NCBI GenBank assembly: GCA_965233675.1
Contig: OZ247498.1
Coordinates: 1,364,001-1,428,000 of the forward strand
Length of the DNA stretch: 64,000 nucleotides
Direction of reading: 5' to 3'
Source: SZUA-309 sp965233675
GTDB taxonomy: Bacteria; Pseudomonadota; Gammaproteobacteria; Pseudomonadales; Azotimanducaceae
The notes under the pieces were generated by a model, which worked only from the letters and a program-made list of their open reading frames with translations, had not been told where the DNA came from and searched no databases. This document shows positions 24,458-36,056 of the stretch, piece by piece; the stretch's first letter is position 1, and each line of letters begins with the position of its first letter. A program made the translations under genes and the position numbers.

Positions 24458-27400
24458 TTGCACCGGATCAGTCTGAACGGGAACGTGCCACGGACATCCA
24501 TCGCTCGGTGATCGTTCAGGCACCGGCCGGCTCCGGTAAAACCACACTGCTGGTGGAGCGCTATCTCAAATTGCTCGCCGTGGTTGAACGGCCGGAAGAG
24601 ATACTGGCCATCACCTTCACCCGGAAAGCCGCCAGCGAGATGGCCTCCCGGGTGCTCGCCGCACTGAGGCACGCCAGTGCGGATCCGACCGGCTCGACCA
24701 GCGCGGCCCGGGCATTGGCCCGCAGTGAAGCCCTGGGTTGGCAGCTGACCCGCTACCCTGCCCGGCTGAAGATTCAGACCATCGACAGCCTGGCGCTTTC
24801 GCTGACCCGCGGCCTGCCCATCGCGGCGGCCCTGAATCCCACGCTGAATCTGACCGAGAATGCCGAACATCACTACGCCAGAGCAGCCAGCCAGCTCCTG
24901 CTGAAGCTCTACGACGGCGGACCATTGACCGAGGAGATTGCCGACTTTCTGCGACAGTGTGACAACGATGCAGCGAAAGCCGAGCGGCTCGTCAGCACCA
25001 TGCTCAGCAAGCGGGATCAATGGCTGGACGTGGTGGCCAGCATGGTGGCCACGCACCGATCTGATCCGGACCAGGTCGTCACCGTGCTCCGGCGCGGGCT
25101 GGAGGCGCTGAATGATGCGGTCATTGAACGTTTTGCCGCCGCCGTGGGGCCGGCAGGCATGGATCAGCTCGATCGGCTGATCGATCATGCGGGCGCCGAG
25201 CTTGCCCGGCCGCTCGAAACGCGCACGGCACGTTACCGGCTGGCGGGGGAATTCCTCACCACCGCACAGGGCAAGCTGCGCAAACAGGTCAACAAAAACG
25301 TTGGATTCACGCCGGATTTTCCTGAGGAAAAAGCCGAGGTCAAAGCGCTGCTTGGCGAACTGGCTGACCTCGGCCTCGAACAGCTCACCGCAAACCTGCG
25401 CTACCTGCCGGATGAGCAGTTGAGCGATGCCGCCGTGCGCCGGCTGGTGACGGTCGGCATCAACCTGGCCCTGGCGAATGCGGAGCTGGAGCGGGTGTTC
25501 GGCGAGGCCGGGGAAACCGACTTCACGACCCTGATCCTGAATGCCCGAGCGGCGCTGGGTGAACCGAACGCGCCGAGCGAACTGGCCTTGTCGCTCGATT
25601 ACCGGATCAACCATGTGCTGGTGGATGAATTCCAGGACACCTCTGTCTCCCAGTTCCAGCTGTTCGAAAAAATGCTCAATGGCTGGGGCCCGGGAGATGG
25701 CAATACGTTCTTCGCCGTCGGTGATCCGATGCAGTCGATTTACCGGTTTCGGGACGCGGACGTGGGATTGTTCTATCGGGCCTGGAATGAGGGCATCGCC
25801 GACATAGAACTGGATACCGTAGTGCTGACGAGCAACTTTCGAGCCGATGCACCGCTGGTGCGATGGGCCAACCATGCGTTCGCGCGGATCATGGGGGACC
25901 GGGAGGATCCGGTGCTGGGGCAGATCGGCTACCGGCCTGCCACACCCACCCGGGAGACCGGTGTTCCTGACGCGGTGCAGTTGATCCGGAGTGAAACCGC
26001 ACAAACCCAGATTGCCGACATCGTCAGCCGGATTGAAACTCTGCTTGCGGAGCCTGAAGGCAGCATCGCGCTGCTGGTCCGCAGCCGCAGCCAGCTGACC
26101 GAACTGATCCGGGCACTTCGCGCACAGGGCATCAACTGGCAGGCCAACGACATAGACCCACTGCTGAATCGACCTGTGGTGTCCGATCTCCTCTCTCTGA
26201 TCGGCGCGATGGCAGACCCCTATGACCGCCTGAGCTGGATGAGTCTCATGCGGGCGCCCTTCGTCGGCTTGAAAATCGCGGATCTGCAGCAGTTGGCGGA
26301 CATGGAAGATTTCCCGGCGTTTCTGCGTGCATTCCGGGCCAATGACGTGCAGTCAGCGCTGAGTGACGATGCTCGGGAACGACTGGCACGGCTGGCCGGT
26401 AACTGGCCGGACAATCCGGCCATGGTCCACGAACTGCCGACAAGATCCGTGGTGGAAACCACCTGGTTGAAACTCGGTGGCGCGGATGCGTATGCGGATC
26501 CGGCTGCGCTGACCCATGCCGGCCGTCTGCTTGCCCTGCTCGACCTTGCGGGACCGGATGCCCTGACGCTGACGGCCCTGCGCCAGGCCGGGCAGAGTCT
26601 TTTTGCCTCCGATCTGACCGAATCCCGGCTTGAAATTCTCACGGTGCATAAGGCCAAAGGTCTGGAGTTCGATCATGTGCTGGTGCCGTTTCTCGAACGC
26701 ACAACACGTTCGGATGAGAGCGAGCTGCTGCTCTGGCGGGCTCTTCCGGAAGGGCTGCTGATGGGCGTACAGGAGGACGATGGTCCTTTTGAATGGCTGA
26801 AACGGGAAAACCGTTATCGCGAGCGGCATGAGCGGCAGCGGTTGTTCTACGTCGCCTGCACCCGGGCGAAACAGACACTGACGCTGTTTGCATCCGAACC
26901 GGGGGCTGACAAGCCGGCGGAAACGACCATGCTGTCACTGCTGTGGTCTCAGCTGGAAGCGGCTGAGACGGGCGAGTTGGTTGTCAGTCAGTCCCTGGAC
27001 GACACTGTTCCGGTGCAACCGGACTTCTTTGAATCATCGGACCCGGATGAGGACGAACCCGTACCCTTCAGGCGGCTGATCAATGGCTACCACTGGCAAC
27101 CCCCGGCAGCCAGTCCGTTGACCGCACTGGCCACAGCCGCAGAACCGGAACCTCAGGATCCGCTCGAAGCCCGAATGGAAGTCGTGCTCGGTATCGTCGT
27201 GCACGGCGCGCTGGAGCAACTGGCGGAACGCGAACTGCCGGAAGATCCGGCCGACTACCTGAGTCAAAACCGGGCACGGTGGGAGGCCATGGCCAGGGAA
27301 CATGAACTGAGTGAGGAGGACGTGGCGCGGGTGGTGTCGGTGACGGCGGACCAGATGTCGGCAGTGCTGACCGACCCGGAAGGCCGGTGGCTGCTGGCAC

Positions 27401-27699
27401 CCGGGCCGGAGGCCCATTCCGAGTTTGCGCTCACCGGCGTGGTGGATGGCGGCGTGCAGAATCTTGTCATCGATCGGACCTTTACCGATCCGGAATCCGG
27501 CGAACGCTGGGTGGTGGACTTCAAGACCGCCATCCCCCACCCAGGGGTCAGCGAAGCGGATTTCATCCGAATTGAGCGCAATCGCTATCGACCTCAGCTG
27601 GAAAGATACGGCGCCCTTGCCGGCGCTCTGTTCGATCAGCCCGTTCGACTGGGACTGTATTTCACTGCACTGCCGAAGCTGGTGGAGGTCGGGCCCTGA
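24454..27699 (+). CDS. AddA/RecB-like UvrD-family helicase-nuclease
   Basis: A 1081-residue SF1A helicase with a C-terminal nuclease. The motifs in order are Walker A APAGSGKT (23-30), Ia ITFTRKAASEMASRV, II VLVDEFQDTS, III VGDPMQSIYRFRDAD, IV LTSNFRADAPLV, V LTVHKAKGLEFDHVLVP, VI RQRLFYVACTRAKQTLTLF. The nuclease part has GIVVHGALEQL and VVDFKTAIPHPG (Asp1022, Lys1024). It is coupled to the AddB-like gene by ATGA and the two probably form a heterodimer processing double-strand ends. It is shorter than RecB and AddA. Whether the organism also has RecBCD cannot be seen here. Confidence 0.92.
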   Translation: MIAPDQSERERATDIHRSVIVQAPAGSGKTTLLVERYLKLLAVVERPEEILAITFTRKAASEMASRVLAALRHASADPTGSTSAARALARSEALGWQLTRYPARLKIQTIDSLALSLTRGLPIAAALNPTLNLTENAEHHYARAASQLLLKLYDGGPLTEEIADFLRQCDNDAAKAERLVSTMLSKRDQWLDVVASMVATHRSDPDQVVTVLRRGLEALNDAVIERFAAAVGPAGMDQLDRLIDHAGAELARPLETRTARYRLAGEFLTTAQGKLRKQVNKNVGFTPDFPEEKAEVKALLGELADLGLEQLTANLRYLPDEQLSDAAVRRLVTVGINLALANAELERVFGEAGETDFTTLILNARAALGEPNAPSELALSLDYRINHVLVDEFQDTSVSQFQLFEKMLNGWGPGDGNTFFAVGDPMQSIYRFRDADVGLFYRAWNEGIADIELDTVVLTSNFRADAPLVRWANHAFARIMGDREDPVLGQIGYRPATPTRETGVPDAVQLIRSETAQTQIADIVSRIETLLAEPEGSIALLVRSRSQLTELIRALRAQGINWQANDIDPLLNRPVVSDLLSLIGAMADPYDRLSWMSLMRAPFVGLKIADLQQLADMEDFPAFLRAFRANDVQSALSDDARERLARLAGNWPDNPAMVHELPTRSVVETTWLKLGGADAYADPAALTHAGRLLALLDLAGPDALTLTALRQAGQSLFASDLTESRLEILTVHKAKGLEFDHVLVPFLERTTRSDESELLLWRALPEGLLMGVQEDDGPFEWLKRENRYRERHERQRLFYVACTRAKQTLTLFASEPGADKPAETTMLSLLWSQLEAAETGELVVSQSLDDTVPVQPDFFESSDPDEDEPVPFRRLINGYHWQPPAASPLTALATAAEPEPQDPLEARMEVVLGIVVHGALEQLAERELPEDPADYLSQNRARWEAMAREHELSEEDVARVVSVTADQMSAVLTDPEGRWLLAPGPEAHSEFALTGVVDGGVQNLVIDRTFTDPESGERWVVDFKTAIPHPGVSEADFIRIERNRYRPQLERYGALAGALFDQPVRLGLYFTALPKLVEVGP

Positions 27700-27720
27700 A
27701 GCCGCAGACGCCCACAGGAG

Positions 27721-27748
27721 TTGATTTCCTGGCCACCAGGCGTACTAT
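27721..27748 (+). promoter_or_regulatory. Promoter of the DAHP-synthase leader
   Basis: TTGATT (27721-27726) and TACTAT (27743-27748) are separated by 16 bases, a good sigma-70 pair. The spacer contains the inverted repeat CCTGG-cca-CCAGG (27728-27740), which could be an operator. The predicted start of transcription, around 27755, lies just before the leader peptide ORF. Confidence 0.6.
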
Positions 27749-27769
27749 CCGCGACTTATGGATATTCAG

Positions 27770-27856
27770 ATGACAGGCAGCAGCCATCTTCCTCAGGCAA
27801 CGAGCGCCCGCGCTCGGTGTGCCTGGTGGGCCGGCTACTACTTTTTTAGCGAGTAG
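27770..27856 (+). CDS. Aromatic leader peptide of the DAHP-synthase attenuator
   Basis: A 28-codon ORF (ATG at 27770; an in-frame ATG at 27758 would add four codons but lies almost on the predicted transcription start). Near its end it encodes WWAGYYFF (27824-27847): tandem Trp, Tyr and Phe codons, six aromatic residues in eight codons, followed by Ser-Glu-stop. It sits between a promoter and an intrinsic terminator ahead of the gene for the first enzyme of aromatic amino acid synthesis. A chance occurrence of this arrangement is very unlikely. The peptide itself probably has no other role than to place a ribosome. Confidence 0.85.
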   Translation: MTGSSHLPQATSARARCAWWAGYYFFSE

Positions 27857-27858
27857 CT

Positions 27859-27918
27859 CTGCCCTCTCATCAGGAAGGCAGTGCACGCTGCCTTCGACAG
27901 GAACCCCGTCAGGCAGCG
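27859..27918 (+). promoter_or_regulatory. Attenuator hairpins (anti-antiterminator and antiterminator)
   Basis: GAAGGCAG (27874-27881) pairs with CTGCCTTC (27888-27895) in a perfect eight-pair hairpin. The overlapping CGCTGCCT (27886-27893) can instead pair perfectly with AGGCAGCG (27911-27918), enclosing the left arm of the terminator and blocking it. A weaker upstream CTGCC (27859-27863) can pair with GGCAG (27877-27881). A ribosome at the leader stop would cover the first segment and favour the terminating fold; one stalled at the aromatic codons would leave it free and favour the antiterminator. Confidence 0.75.
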
Positions 27919-27934
27919 CCAACGGGGTTTTTTT
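27902..27934 (+). terminator. Intrinsic terminator of the attenuator
   Basis: AACCCCGT (27902-27909) pairs perfectly with ACGGGGTT (27922-27929), with a 12-base loop, and is followed by a run of seven T (27928-27934). It is the strongest intrinsic terminator in the window and lies 50 bases before the DAHP-synthase start, inside the transcribed leader. Confidence 0.9.
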
Positions 27935-27984
27935 ATGCCCCGCCACCGATCAGGAACAGAACGAACGGTAAGCAGGAGCAGACC

Positions 27985-29067
27985 ATGACCCAGACAGACA
28001 ATCTCAACATTCGAGCCCAGCAGGTTCTGATCCCGCCGGCTGAACTGAAAGCAGCACATCCATTGCCGGCATCGGCCGAGCAGATGGTGTCGCGATCCAG
28101 GTCAGCGGTGGCCGACATTCTCGCCCGCCGGGACCCGAGATTACTGGTGGTCGTGGGTCCCTGCTCCATCCACGATGTGGACGGCGCCATGGACTATGCG
28201 CAGCGTCTTGCGGCGCTCGCCCGGACGCTCGAGGACGATCTTCTCATCGTCATGCGCGCCTATTTCGAGAAACCGCGGACCACCGTGGGCTGGAAGGGAC
28301 TGATCAACGACCCGCACCTGGACGACACCTTCGAAGTCGCCGAAGGTCTCCACATCGCCCGCAAACTCCTCCTGGATATCGCCGCGCTCGGTCTGCCACT
28401 GTCCACGGAAGCGCTGGATCCGATCACGCCCCAGTACCTGCAGGATCTGATCAGCTGGTCTGCCATCGGTGCCAGGACCACAGAGTCCCAGACCCATAGG
28501 GAAATGGCTTCCGGGCTGTCGAGCGCCGTGGGCTTCAAAAACGGAACCGACGGCGGCCTGGCGGTGGCATTGAACGCCCTGCAGTCCGTAGCTTCGCCAC
28601 ACCGTTTTCTCGGTATCAACCCGGACGGACAGGTGGCCGTTCTGCAGACGGGTGGCAATCTGAATGCTCACATCGTTCTGCGCGGCGGCAGCAACGGTCC
28701 GAACTATGATGAAGTGAGCATCAAGCGCTGCGAAACGGAACTGGCCGCCGCCGGCCTCAAGCAGAACATCATGGTTGACTGCAGCCATGCCAATTCAAAC
28801 AAGGACCACAACAGACAGCCCATGGTCGCCCGTGAGGTTGCCCGACAGATCAGGGGCGGCAATTCGTCGATCATGGGGTTGATGATCGAAAGCAACCTGG
28901 CTGAGGGTAATCAGTCGTTGAATGCCGACCGGACGGCCATGCGCTACGGGGTCTCCGTAACGGATGCATGCATAGACTGGGAAACCACAGAAAGCCTGCT
29001 TCGCGAACTGGCGGAAGAGATCGGCCCGACCCTCAAAGCACGGCTGGATGCCGCAGCGGTTGCCTGA
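27985..29067 (+). CDS. aroF: 3-deoxy-7-phosphoheptulonate (DAHP) synthase, class I, AroF-like
   Basis: Condenses phosphoenolpyruvate and erythrose 4-phosphate, the entry step to chorismate and all three aromatic amino acids. The 360-residue protein has the class I blocks LLVVVGPCSIHD, RAYFEKPRTTVGWKGLINDPHLD, GARTTESQTHREMASGLS, GFKNGTDGG, MVDCSHANSNKD and YGVSVTDACIDWE. The variants STEALDP, SQTHREMASGLS and NSNKD are closer to E. coli AroF (Tyr-sensitive) than to AroG or AroH, but the effector cannot be settled by reading. AGGAG lies six bases upstream of the ATG. Expression is probably controlled by the preceding attenuator with Trp, Tyr and Phe codons. Confidence 0.95.
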   Translation: MTQTDNLNIRAQQVLIPPAELKAAHPLPASAEQMVSRSRSAVADILARRDPRLLVVVGPCSIHDVDGAMDYAQRLAALARTLEDDLLIVMRAYFEKPRTTVGWKGLINDPHLDDTFEVAEGLHIARKLLLDIAALGLPLSTEALDPITPQYLQDLISWSAIGARTTESQTHREMASGLSSAVGFKNGTDGGLAVALNALQSVASPHRFLGINPDGQVAVLQTGGNLNAHIVLRGGSNGPNYDEVSIKRCETELAAAGLKQNIMVDCSHANSNKDHNRQPMVAREVARQIRGGNSSIMGLMIESNLAEGNQSLNADRTAMRYGVSVTDACIDWETTESLLRELAEEIGPTLKARLDAAAVA

Positions 29068-29084
29068 GTGAGCCGATTGACCGT

Positions 29085-29666
29085 CTATCGGTAGTAGGCG
29101 TTTTCCGCAAGACTGTGATCCGTCGCATCGCGGATCGCCGTCAGCTCCGGGACCTGGTCCAGCAGTGAGCGTTCGACGCTGTTCTTGAGCGTGATGTCCA
29201 CCGCTGCACAGCCCTGACAACCACCACCGAACTGGAGTACGGCGACATTGTCCTCGACGATTTCCACCAGGGTTACCATGCCGCCATGGGCCGCCAGACC
29301 CGGGTTTATTTCGTTGTAGAGCACGTAGTTGATTCGATCTTCGAGTGGCGCATCCGCTCCGACCTGGGGCACCCGGGCGTTGGGTGCCTTGATGGTGAGC
29401 TGACCGCCCATCTGATCTTCCTGATAGTCCACCACCGCGTTTTCGAGATAAGGCACGCTGCGCTCTTCAAAAAAGGCAGTGAAACCGTCGTAAGCCACGG
29501 GCAGATCCCCTTCCTGCTCCTCACCAGGACGGCAGTAGGCGATACACGTCTCAGCCTGCGGCGTACCGGGCTGCGCGACGAAAACACGGATGCTGACGTT
29601 CTCATCCTCCTGCTTGGCCAGCAGATCGCCCAGGTAGGCCTGAGCGCTGGCAGAAATCTCGATCAT
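29085..29666 (-). CDS. nfuA: Fe-S biogenesis scaffold NfuA
   Basis: Carrier that delivers 4Fe-4S clusters to target proteins, important under oxidative or iron stress. The 193 residues comprise an A-type-like N-terminal domain (degenerate cysteines, 1-about 95) and the Nfu domain with the cluster-binding CxxC at Cys150 and Cys153 (GGGCQGCAAV). It is convergent with aroF, separated by 17 bases. An IscR-type operator overlaps its upstream region. Confidence 0.96.
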   Translation of the reverse strand: MIEISASAQAYLGDLLAKQEDENVSIRVFVAQPGTPQAETCIAYCRPGEEQEGDLPVAYDGFTAFFEERSVPYLENAVVDYQEDQMGGQLTIKAPNARVPQVGADAPLEDRINYVLYNEINPGLAAHGGMVTLVEIVEDNVAVLQFGGGCQGCAAVDITLKNSVERSLLDQVPELTAIRDATDHSLAENAYYR

Positions 29667-29680
29667 CAGTGTGTCCGGGT

Positions 29681-29705
29681 ATACCCTAGTAAATTAGTCG
29701 GGAAT
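29681..29705 (-). promoter_or_regulatory. IscR type-1 binding site upstream of nfuA
   Basis: The 25 bases at 29681-29705 match the E. coli IscR type-1 consensus (ATASYYGACTRWWWYAGTC then RRSTAT) at 22 of 25 positions by my count; the right half TAGTCGGG is intact and the left half has two changes. It lies 15 bases upstream of the nfuA ATG, a position suited to repression by holo-IscR. iscR itself is not in the window. Confidence 0.65.
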
Positions 29706-29807
29706 TTACTTTATGGGGCCCCTGCCTGGCAAGTTCCAGGCATTCTGTATGAATCGGCCTCATGACGATGCCGAGGAACTTCAATTGCACTCATTTGAGA
29801 GCCACCT

Positions 29808-29834
29808 AGACTTCGGTGCTTCTTGCTGAAGTCT
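29808..29834 (+). promoter_or_regulatory. Stem-loop in the metH 5' leader
   Basis: AGACTTC (29808-29814) pairs perfectly with GAAGTCT (29828-29834), extendable by two pairs, with a 13-base loop, ending 13 bases before the metH ATG. No U-run follows. I see no cobalamin or SAM riboswitch core in the 180 bases between nfuA and metH. The role is unknown; it is close enough to influence ribosome access. Confidence 0.35.
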
Positions 29835-29847
29835 GGCAGAAGCCCGT

Positions 29848-33519
<3,672 letters not shown>

Positions 33520-33572
33520 GCTAATCCTCCAGGCCAAACTTCCAGTAAGGCCGGTCGATCAGTTCTGCCGGC

Positions 33573-33731
33573 TCAGAAAGTCCAGCCGGAAATGAAGTGT
33601 ACGGCCATGGCGATGGCGGTACAGAAGATCACCAGGATGGCCTTGGCATCGGTGCGCTGATCGTCCTCGCGCTCGGCTTCGATGCGGCTCAGGCCCGGCT
33701 CGGTACCCGGTTCGGAATGTGCTTCGCTCAT
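33573..33731 (-). CDS. Small membrane protein (52 residues), unrecognised
   Basis: A 52-codon ORF in the 409-base gap between metH and cysI. It starts MSEAHSEPGTEPGLSRIEAE, continues with charged residues (REDDQRTDAK), and ends in one membrane helix (AILVIFCTAIAMAVHFISGWTF). Charged N-terminus plus a terminal helix, and codon use with GC-rich third positions like neighbouring genes, support a real gene. No clear Shine-Dalgarno is visible. I do not recognise the family. The remaining bases up to cysI (33732-33928) hold no evident gene and presumably the cysI promoter. Confidence 0.6.
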   Translation of the reverse strand: MSEAHSEPGTEPGLSRIEAEREDDQRTDAKAILVIFCTAIAMAVHFISGWTF

Positions 33732-33928
33732 GACTGTACTTTGGGTGGTTTCCGTTGGCGCGGAGTCTACCTAAGCCGCTGATTCAACACAATTATCGCG
33801 GCCGCATCCGGTCACTGCACGCCCCGGGCTCCGTTCTAAGCATAGGCCGAAGGGTTACTTCGTCCCTTTTCAGGCCGATGGTACTTTCCGGGTCTTTCGA
33901 AAGTGGCGTAGAGAGCGCCTGCAGGCAG

Positions 33929-35584
33929 ATGTACCGATACGACGGTTTCGACAGGCAGTTCGTCAACGAGCGGGTTGCCCACTACCGCGCCCAGACTGAG
34001 CGCTACCTGGCCGGGGAACTGGCAGAAGACGAATTCCTGCAGCTGCGCCTGCGCAACGGACTGTACGTGCAGCGTCTCGCGCCCATGCTGCGGGTTGCCG
34101 TGCCTTACGGCACGCTCGACTCACGGCAACTGAGACAGCTCGCCCATATTGCCCGGCACTTCGACCGTGGCTACGGCCACCTTTCCACCCGGCAGAACGT
34201 TCAATTCAACTGGCCGCTGCTGGAAGAAGTTCCGGATATTCTGGCCGCGCTGGCGGAGGTGGATATGCACGCGATCCAGACCAGCGGCAGCTGCATCCGC
34301 AACGTCACCACAGACGAGTTCGCAGGGGTGGCGGCGGATGAATGGGTCGATCCCCGTCCGTTCTGTGAGTTGATCCGACAGTGGTCGACCTCGCACCCGG
34401 AGTTCGACTGGCTGCCACGCAAATTCAAGATCGCCATCACCGGCGCGCGTCAGGACCGGGCCGCAACCGCCGTGCACGATATCGGCCTGAAGGTGCATCG
34501 GGAAAATGGTGAGACCCGCTTCGACGTGATGGTCGGGGGTGGCCTCGGCCGAACGCCCGTCCTCGGTGAGACCATCCACACCGGACTCCCCGTCGAACAC
34601 CTGCTCACCTACCTCGAAGCCATCATGCGGGTCTACAACCGCTATGGTCGGCGGGATAACAAATACAGGGCGCGGATCAAGATTCTGGTCCGGGCGATGA
34701 CGGCCGATGGGTTCAGGACCCGGGTCGAAGACGAGTGGCAACACCTGAAAGACGGACCGAATACGCTGACCCCGGAAGAAATCGAGCGGATGCAGTCCCA
34801 CTTCCAGCCCCTCGACTACCCCGAAACGGATCCGGCCGATCTGGCTGGTCAGCGTCTGGCGGATCCGCTCTTCAGCCGGTGGGTGGAACAGAACGTGACG
34901 GCGCATCGGGTGCCGGGATATGCGGCGGTGACCCTGTCCACCAAGTCCACGGGGGTACCGCCGGGTGACGTCTCGGATGTGCAGATGGATGCGGTGGCGG
35001 ACTGGGCCGACGAATTCGGCTTTGGCGAAATCAGAATCAGCCACGAGCAGAATTTCGTGCTGCCCGACGTCCCGCAGGCTGCGCTGCTGGCGTTGTACAA
35101 GCGTGCGCTGGAGATGCAACTGGGTGCGGCAAACGCCGGGCTCATTTCCGATATCGTCTGTTGCCCCGGGGGTGACTTCTGCTCACTGGCGAACGCCAAG
35201 TCCATCCCCGTGGCCGAAGCCATCCAGACTGCCCTTGCGGATCTGGATTACCAGCACGATCTCGGCCCCCTCGATCTGAACATTTCCGGCTGCATGAACG
35301 CCTGCGGCCACCATCACGTGGGACACATCGGTATTCTGGGCGTCGACAAAAAAGGCCATGAGTTCTACCAGATTTCTCTCGGCGGCCACTCCGGCCATGG
35401 TGACCGACCGGCAAGCCTGGGCCAGATCGTCGGACCATCCGTTCCTCGAGACCAGGTGGTGAACATCATCCAGGAAATTCTGAGTACCTATGTGGCCCTG
35501 AGGGAGGAAAACGAAACCTTCCTCGGCTGCTTGCAGCGGACGGGGATCGAACCCTTCAAGGCGCGCATCTATGGCACTGCTTGA
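33929..35584 (+). CDS. cysI: Sulfite reductase hemoprotein (nitrite/sulfite reductase family)
   Basis: Reduces sulfite to sulfide with siroheme and a 4Fe-4S cluster. The 551-residue protein starts at MYRYDGFDRQFVNERV, matching Pseudomonas CysI; an open frame extends upstream but is not conserved. Key features are GYGHLSTRQNVQFNW, TSGSCIRNVTTDEFAG, the VYNRYGRRDNKYRARIKILV block, and the cluster ligands DIVCCPGGDFC and NISGCMNACGHHHVG. The downstream DUF934 gene overlaps it by 14 bases. Regulation by CysB (encoded at 15.5 kb) is expected from knowledge of the pathway. Confidence 0.95.
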   Translation: MYRYDGFDRQFVNERVAHYRAQTERYLAGELAEDEFLQLRLRNGLYVQRLAPMLRVAVPYGTLDSRQLRQLAHIARHFDRGYGHLSTRQNVQFNWPLLEEVPDILAALAEVDMHAIQTSGSCIRNVTTDEFAGVAADEWVDPRPFCELIRQWSTSHPEFDWLPRKFKIAITGARQDRAATAVHDIGLKVHRENGETRFDVMVGGGLGRTPVLGETIHTGLPVEHLLTYLEAIMRVYNRYGRRDNKYRARIKILVRAMTADGFRTRVEDEWQHLKDGPNTLTPEEIERMQSHFQPLDYPETDPADLAGQRLADPLFSRWVEQNVTAHRVPGYAAVTLSTKSTGVPPGDVSDVQMDAVADWADEFGFGEIRISHEQNFVLPDVPQAALLALYKRALEMQLGAANAGLISDIVCCPGGDFCSLANAKSIPVAEAIQTALADLDYQHDLGPLDLNISGCMNACGHHHVGHIGILGVDKKGHEFYQISLGGHSGHGDRPASLGQIVGPSVPRDQVVNIIQEILSTYVALREENETFLGCLQRTGIEPFKARIYGTA

Positions 35585-36056
35585 TCGCGATGGCAGGATT
35601 GTCGAGTCCGCCGGCATTGCCAACGGTGCGACAGCGAGCGGCGGTCTCACCCTGACACCGCTGGCGGACTGGACGCCCGGCAGCGGAGAAGGCCTGCTCC
35701 TGGATTCGGCCGATGAACCGGACGTGGCACAGACGAGTGCGCCGGTGATTGCCATCCACTTCCCGGCTTTCAGCGATGGGCGGGGATTGTCTCTGGCTGT
35801 GCTTCTGCGCACACGCTATGGCTACACGGGTGAACTGCGGGCGGTCGGCGATGTGCATCCGGATCTGATTCACTACATGAAGCGTTGCGGCTTCGACACC
35901 TTCCAGATGCCTGAGGGCCGGACGCTGCCAGCTGCTGTCAATGATGCCGAAGGCGGCATTGATGGCAACACGCCCCTTGCACCCTACAGCGATTACTACC
36001 AAGCTTCGGTCATTCATCCGGAACCGGCATACCGAAGAGTCAGGAGAGGTGCATAG
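35571..36056 (+). CDS. DUF934 protein, partner of sulfite reductase
   Basis: A 161-residue protein of the DUF934 family, almost always encoded directly after cysI. Conserved parts are VIAIHFPAFSDGRGLSLAVLLRTRYGYTGELRAVGDVHPDLIHYMKRCGFDTFQM and the C-terminal YYQASVIHPEPAYRR. It overlaps cysI by 14 bases, implying coupled translation. The biochemical role is not established; assistance to assimilatory sulfite reduction is inferred from context. Confidence 0.85.
   Translation: MALLDRDGRIVESAGIANGATASGGLTLTPLADWTPGSGEGLLLDSADEPDVAQTSAPVIAIHFPAFSDGRGLSLAVLLRTRYGYTGELRAVGDVHPDLIHYMKRCGFDTFQMPEGRTLPAAVNDAEGGIDGNTPLAPYSDYYQASVIHPEPAYRRVRRGA

Noticed and set aside
29700..29847. Cobalamin or SAM riboswitch, or MetR box, ahead of metH
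   Set aside because: I looked for the B12-box and SAM core and for TGAA-N5-TTCA. TTCAA and TTGAG occur near 29780 but in the wrong orientation and spacing; only a simple stem-loop is present.
33732..33928. CysB operator upstream of cysI
   Set aside because: CysB sites are too degenerate to call by eye; no convincing convergent pair was seen.
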